Notes under the pieces: model-generated
Told to the model about the DNA's origin: nothing
Databases searched by the model: none
Seen by the model: only the letters and a program-made list of their open reading frames with translations
From: CAVVEQ01 sp963747315
GTDB taxonomy: Bacteria; Chloroflexota; Anaerolineae; Anaerolineales; Anaerolineaceae
DNA length: 64,000 nt
Assembly: GCA_963747315.1 (NCBI GenBank)
Contig: CAVVEQ010000013.1
Coordinates: forward strand, 372,001-436,000
Reading direction: 5' to 3'
Shown: in pieces, positions 63,751-64,000 of the stretch
Layout of the letters: each line of letters starts with the position of its first letter
How positions within the stretch are numbered: the stretch's first letter is position 1
Position numbers and translations under genes: made by a program

Positions 63751-64000
63751 ATGAAACAATCCAGAGATGAGATTTTGGTATCGCCATACCTTGTACTGGG
63801 TATCGGTATACTGGCTGTATCCACAGCATCAATATTCATTCGGTATGCACAGCAAATTGCTCCTTCCCTTGCCATAGGCGCTTTCCGCTTGCTTATCGCC
63901 GCAGCCATCCTGGCACCATTTTCTCTATCAAAAAACCTGCCAGAAGTAAAGCAGTTCGATCGTAAAAAATGGCTGCTTACCATTCTGGCAGGATCATTCC
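63751..64000 (+). CDS. EamA-family transporter, N-terminal part (3' end outside window)
   Basis: An 83-residue fragment starting MKQSRDEI. Two membrane helices are complete (about 15-32, with GILAVSTASIFIRYAQ, and 40-58, with LAIGAFRLLIAAAILAPF) and a third begins at the edge. The S-x-x-x-I-x-R-Y-A and A-x-R-x-x-I-A pattern is typical of EamA/DMT metabolite transporters. It is divergent from sodA, with a TATAAT box 13 bases before the ATG. Confidence 0.75.
   Translation, partial: MKQSRDEILVSPYLVLGIGILAVSTASIFIRYAQQIAPSLAIGAFRLLIAAAILAPFSLSKNLPEVKQFDRKKWLLTILAGSF

Overview
The window looks like a chromosomal segment of a Chloroflexota bacterium, most likely class Anaerolineae. This is inferred from gene content and protein style, not from a search. 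Pointers are RNase Y beside RecX, a T-box-controlled leuS, a Baseplate-J-like wall protein beside ruvX-mltG, Ser/Thr kinases with beta-propeller sensors, and TPT-rich surface proteins. Genes are dense, usually overlap by 4 to 14 bases within a strand, and lie in long same-strand runs. I see no transposase, integrase, phage module or CRISPR array.

Layout. 1-2.4 kb: the C-terminal end of a probable transglutaminase-like (DUF4129) protein and a GAF-PAS adenylate cyclase. 2.4-4.1 kb (minus): a PfkB-fold protein that has lost its catalytic Asp, and two small membrane proteins. 4.1-9.5 kb (minus): a dTDP-sugar operon (rmlB, rmlA, GT2, wbqC-like, methyltransferase, wecE) that appears to make a dTDP-4-amino-4,6-dideoxyhexose, not rhamnose. 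9.9-12.1 kb: recX and rny. 12.1-16.4 kb (minus): an ArsR/DUF2087 regulator, M24 peptidase, esterase, MFS transporter and metallo-hydrolase. 16.5-19.4 kb: two tRNA-Ala genes, a leucine T-box leader and leuS. 19.5-28.9 kb: creatininase-family enzyme, cydDC, then tsaC/prmC/prfA on the minus strand, then cydAB. 28.9-36.7 kb: ridA and a tightly overlapped cell-surface glycan operon (GT2, sugar-phosphate transferase, CapD-type dehydratase, two FemAB acyltransferases, a D-cysteine desulfhydrase-like enzyme). 36.7-49.6 kb: kinase with PD40 repeats, TPT-repeat protein, psuG, UbiA-like, two moeA forms, bcp, rsfS, thpR, hemW, L,D-transpeptidase, GH25 lysozyme. 49.7-58.6 kb (minus): a DNA-repair operon with RecJ, a stand-alone Fe-S PD-(D/E)XK nuclease, a UvrD-type helicase, a degenerate AddB-like helicase and a DnaQ-type exonuclease, headed by a lipoprotein gene. 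58.7-64 kb: Baseplate-J-like protein, ruvX, mltG, polyphosphate glucokinase, ferredoxin, Mn-type superoxide dismutase, and the start of an EamA transporter.

How it fits together. Cytochrome bd with its CydDC exporter, superoxide dismutase and a Bcp peroxiredoxin suggest an organism that tolerates or scavenges low oxygen. Two glycan clusters and several wall enzymes (mltG, YkuD, GH25, FemAB) point to an elaborate envelope. The most original-looking module is the overlapped DNA-repair operon, which resembles an AddAB/RecBCD machine split into separate helicase and nuclease proteins.

Quality note. I count 14 single-base frame breaks in ten otherwise intact, conserved genes (12 apparent +1, 2 apparent -1; several in short homopolymers). 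prmC, cydB and mltG are among them. This pattern is more likely consensus error than real gene decay, so the affected genes are annotated as full-length with the break positions given.
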